A stretch of 8,151 nucleotides of DNA from Anaerolineae bacterium (GTDB taxonomy: Bacteria > Chloroflexota > Anaerolineae > DUEN01). The stretch spans positions 1-8,151 of the forward strand of contig JAGHDS010000065.1 of assembly GCA_021159845.1 (NCBI GenBank). The letters are read 5' to 3'. This document shows, one piece after another, positions 6,908-8,151 of this stretch. The position numbers were made by a program, and so were the translations under genes. Below the pieces are notes generated by a model. The model was given only the letters and a program-made list of their open reading frames with translations. It ran no database searches and had not been told where the DNA came from. Position 1 is the stretch's first letter. Each line of letters opens with the position of its first letter.

Positions 6908-7378
6908 TTGCAACACCGAGGACGAGAGACAGGTGGTGGGCGTTTAAGTCAGCACCCTATAGATGTGTTGATTCGGAATGTGATTGGTACAGGGAGGCCG
7001 GTCGCTGAAAGAGAGATGGCCCAGATCATTGATCGAATGGCATATGCGCCTTTCCCCACGGCTGCATCTCACCTTGATAAACGGAAGTGGGAGGGGCAGT
7101 GGTCAGAGGGAGTGGATGTGCGAGCATATGTCTCCGACCTACGGCAGGCGGTTACGGATCCCCGGGCTCGACTGGTGGTTTATGTGCGCCGAGGAGGGCA
7201 TATTGTGGGGGTGCTGACGGCGACGGAGCGGGCTGTGCCAGAGGATCACCGTGGATCAAATGTACTACCGCTATTTTATGTTGTTTATTCGGCAGATCGT
7301 GGTATAATAGTGACAGGGTATCAGGCGAGTGATGTAAGCCAGATTGATATTCCCAAGGGGGCGAGATGGCTCCGGTAG
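6908..7378 (+). CDS. Uncharacterised protein, possible BECR-type RNase toxin
   Basis: A 156-residue soluble protein that I cannot assign to a named family with certainty. The C-terminal half alternates strand-like segments: ARLVVYVRRGGHIVGVL (87-103), LPLFYVVYS (120-128) and RGIIVTGYQ (131-139). It is preceded by a helix-rich part with ASHLDKRKW (53-61) and VDVRAYVSDLRQAV (69-82). A His/Lys-bearing segment followed by beta strands and an IVTGY-like end recalls barnase/EndoU/ColicinE5/RelE-like (BECR) nucleases; this is inference. Start: TTG at 6908 has GGAGG six bases upstream. ATG at 6839 (179 residues) and ATG at 6776 are alternatives with weaker signals, and 6776 lies in the repeat block. 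The gene overlaps the next by 13 bp, the tight coupling seen in toxin-antitoxin operons. A standalone housekeeping protein is possible. Confidence 0.68.
   Translation: MQHRGRETGGGRLSQHPIDVLIRNVIGTGRPVAEREMAQIIDRMAYAPFPTAASHLDKRKWEGQWSEGVDVRAYVSDLRQAVTDPRARLVVYVRRGGHIVGVLTATERAVPEDHRGSNVLPLFYVVYSADRGIIVTGYQASDVSQIDIPKGARWLR
7281..7308 (+). promoter_or_regulatory. Intragenic promoter before the small downstream gene
   Basis: TGGTATAAT provides a perfect TATAAT (7303-7308) with an extended -10 TG. TTGTTT (7281-7286) lies 16 bases upstream as a weak -35. It sits inside the 3' end of the toxin-like gene and would start transcription about 50 bases before the ATG at 7366, giving the small protein its own supply. 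Confidence 0.5.
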
Positions 7379-7653
7379 TTACGGATGTACAAGAGCGAGT
7401 CGATTTTCTGCTCGATTATTTGCTGCAGGCATGGCGGGAGTTGCCCGAGGTGGAGCAGAATATCGATTACTGGGATCTGATCGAGCAGATCGATTACGTC
7501 GAGGAGTGGACGCCTAAGATGGCGCTCATGGATGAGTTGGAACGGTATGCTTCCGATGGGGTGCTCACGGATCAACAGCAGGAACGCTATCGGGAGCTAT
7601 TGGGTCTCGCTCGTAAGCACCGAGCGACGTTGGAGGGGCTGCGTCGTTCGTGA
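7366..7653 (+). CDS. Small acidic helical protein, candidate antitoxin/partner
   Basis: A 95-residue protein, rich in Glu, Asp and Leu and predicted mostly helical: LLDYLLQAWRELPEVEQ (15-31), YWDLIEQIDYVEEW (35-48) with a repeated I-D-Y motif, then LTDQQQERYRELLGLARKHRATLEGL (67-92). There is no membrane segment or signal peptide. AAGGGGG (7355-7361) precedes the ATG by four bases. The gene starts inside the upstream gene (13-bp overlap) and ends just before a strong terminator, so the two form a complete bicistronic unit. Its size, acidity and overlap fit an antitoxin or immunity protein for the upstream protein. No DNA-binding motif is obvious and no family name is claimed. Confidence 0.75.
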   Translation: MAPVVTDVQERVDFLLDYLLQAWRELPEVEQNIDYWDLIEQIDYVEEWTPKMALMDELERYASDGVLTDQQQERYRELLGLARKHRATLEGLRRS

Positions 7654-7685
7654 TCGTTTTTGATAAGTGGATTAAGGCTCGTAGT

Positions 7686-7733
7686 GGGCCAGCGCTACGT
7701 CGGGACAACCCGGCGAAAGCGCTGGCCTTTTTG
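7686..7733 (+). terminator. Rho-independent terminator of the two-gene cassette
   Basis: GGCCAGCGCT (7687-7696) and AGCGCTGGCC (7718-7727) form a perfect 10-bp stem. The loop holds a smaller GGG-acaa-CCC hairpin, and TTTTT follows directly at 7728-7732. It lies 33 bp after the stop codon of the small acidic protein and closes that transcription unit. Confidence 0.88.
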
Positions 7734-7776
7734 CGTTGTGGGGGGGGATGGCGAGGGCATAGGCATCAATTTAAGA

Positions 7777-7837
7777 GGGCTACCTTCGAGTATATACTCG
7801 AAGGAGGTAAAGAACCTCTAGGATTCAAGGGTAGTCC
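7777..7837. repeat. 61-bp nested palindromic element
   Basis: Outer 7-nt arms GGGCTAC (7777-7783) and GTAGTCC (7831-7837) pair with one G-U. Inside them is a perfect 22-bp palindrome at 7783-7804 (arms CCTTCGAGTAT and ATACTCGAAGG) and a smaller hairpin GAGGT-aaaga-ACCTC at 7805-7818. It has a cloverleaf-like outline but lacks tRNA arms in the right places. It may be a small mobile palindrome, a protein-binding site or a structured RNA. No second copy occurs in the window. Confidence 0.5.
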
Positions 7838-7863
7838 TATGTAGATGATAGAGCGCATGGGAC

Positions 7864-7965
7864 GGGTCTCAGACCTGCCCCTACAATTTGGCGGCCGCCT
7901 GGCCGAGTGCGCTTGTTGCGAGTGTTATATGTGTCGTAGGGGCGGGTCTCAAGACCCGCCCCTAC
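7864..7965. repeat. Palindromic repeat block 2
   Basis: It begins with GGGTCTCAGACCT (7864-7876) and ends with a perfect hairpin with 14-bp arms (GTAGGGGCGGGTCT, 7936-7949; complement 7952-7965) around a CA loop. Between them 7878-7905 matches block 1 (6723-6750) at 26 of 28 positions, and 7894-7937 is copy B of the 44-bp direct repeat. The block is therefore a palindrome-spacer-palindrome unit like block 1, with a better preserved gene-tail segment. The right hairpin also supplies the stop codon read by the Thr-Pro protein frame. Confidence 0.78.
7894..7937 (+). repeat. 44-bp direct repeat, copy B (phosphoesterase tail)
   Basis: It is identical to 6661-6704 except for one base, which removes the stop codon (TGA to TTA). 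Here it has no open phosphoesterase frame around it, so it is a displaced copy of that gene's 3' end lying between two palindromes. Same orientation as copy A. Confidence 0.85.
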
Positions 7966-8151
7966 ATTATCAGCGCAGGATTAGCGGCAGGTAGAGCTTC
8001 TGGATGGGGCCACGGGGTTGGCGTAGGAGTAAAGGTAGGCGTGGCCGTCGGGGTGCTGGTGGCTGTGGGTGTTGTCGTGGGGGTTGGTGTCATCGTCGGT
8101 GTCGGGGTCCACGTAGCCGTTGGTGTAGATGTAGGCGTTGGGGTAGGCGTA
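7962..8151 (-). CDS. Thr-Pro-rich extracellular protein, 3' end, possibly frameshifted
   Basis: The C-terminal ~62 residues of a minus-strand protein that continues beyond the right edge. Most of it is an alternating Thr-Pro repeat (TPTPTPTSTPTATW and similar), a flexible linker common in secreted or surface proteins of Chloroflexota. In this frame the protein ends WPHPEALPAANPALIM, with its stop inside the palindromic repeat. In the neighbouring frame the same DNA reads KLYLPLILR and a stop at 7970-7972, the kind of ending I expect for such proteins. That second frame is itself closed at 8090-8092, so only a one-base change near the GGGG at 8006-8009 (or 8014-8017) would join them. Removing one base at the first tract gives TPWPIQKLYLPLILR. 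Either the gene is frameshifted, the sequence has a homopolymer error, or the tail is coincidental. Confidence 0.65.
   Translation of the reverse strand, partial: TPTPTPTSTPTATWTPTPTMTPTPTTTPTATSTPTATPTFTPTPTPWPHPEALPAANPALIM

Noticed and set aside
6655..7008. Overlapping frames across repeat block 1
   Set aside because: They arise from GC-rich palindromes and the shadow of the phosphoesterase and toxin-like genes; none has a start signal.
7777..7837. tRNA-like cloverleaf with a 7-bp acceptor-like stem
   Set aside because: It is 61 nt long, TTCAAGG runs straight into the acceptor arm with no T-stem, and no plausible anticodon arm exists on either strand.
7650..7844. 64-residue frame starting with GTG after the small acidic protein
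   Set aside because: It runs through the intrinsic terminator and the palindromic element, and its composition is not protein-like.
6661..7965. CRISPR array
   Set aside because: The repeats are only two composite blocks over a kilobase apart, with non-unique spacers and no cas genes.

Overview
The window looks like a chromosomal segment from a high-GC bacterium, most likely Chloroflexota. No marker gene proves this. The pointers are a polytopic glycosyltransferase-like membrane protein of a type common in that phylum, a Thr-Pro repeat protein with a YLPLILR tail at the right edge, and dispersed GGGTCTCAGACCC palindromes. Eight coding regions are supported, one of them cut by the right edge. 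No tRNA, rRNA, CRISPR array, transposase or integrase is visible.

Layout. Positions 1-344 hold no convincing gene, only an imperfect inverted repeat and a possible -10 box. A plus-strand run follows: a ~700-residue membrane protein (345-2435), then two tandem but divergent DUF72/YecE-family proteins (2450-3193 and 3198-3938). The second DUF72 gene ends in a 17-bp tail-to-tail overlap with coaX, type III pantothenate kinase, on the minus strand (3922-4695). Next is a ~505-bp relatively AT-rich intergenic region (4696-5200). It is followed by a minus-strand class II aldolase (5201-5827) and a divergent plus-strand metallophosphoesterase (6050-6694), with apparently overlapping promoters between them. 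Positions 6661-7965 form an accessory island: palindromic repeats, a two-gene overlapping cassette that resembles a toxin-antitoxin pair, a clear intrinsic terminator, a nested palindromic element, and a second repeat block. The right edge carries the 3' end of a minus-strand Thr-Pro-rich, probably surface-exposed, protein.

Most interesting signals. (1) Strand composition reverses across the coaX-aldolase intergenic region, in the direction expected at a replication origin: the plus strand is C-rich to the left and G/T-rich to the right. The same region holds DnaA-box-like 9-mers and two perfect dyads, so it is a candidate oriC, although dnaA is not in the window. (2) The last 34 bp of the phosphoesterase gene plus 10 bp downstream recur 1233 bp away with one mismatch, bracketing the toxin-antitoxin-like pair like attL/attR or recombination direct repeats. 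(3) The Thr-Pro protein appears frameshifted by one base just before a plausible YLPLILR terminus.

All readings come from inspection of the sequence. No homology search, structure prediction or genome-scale skew analysis was run, and base counts were made by hand.
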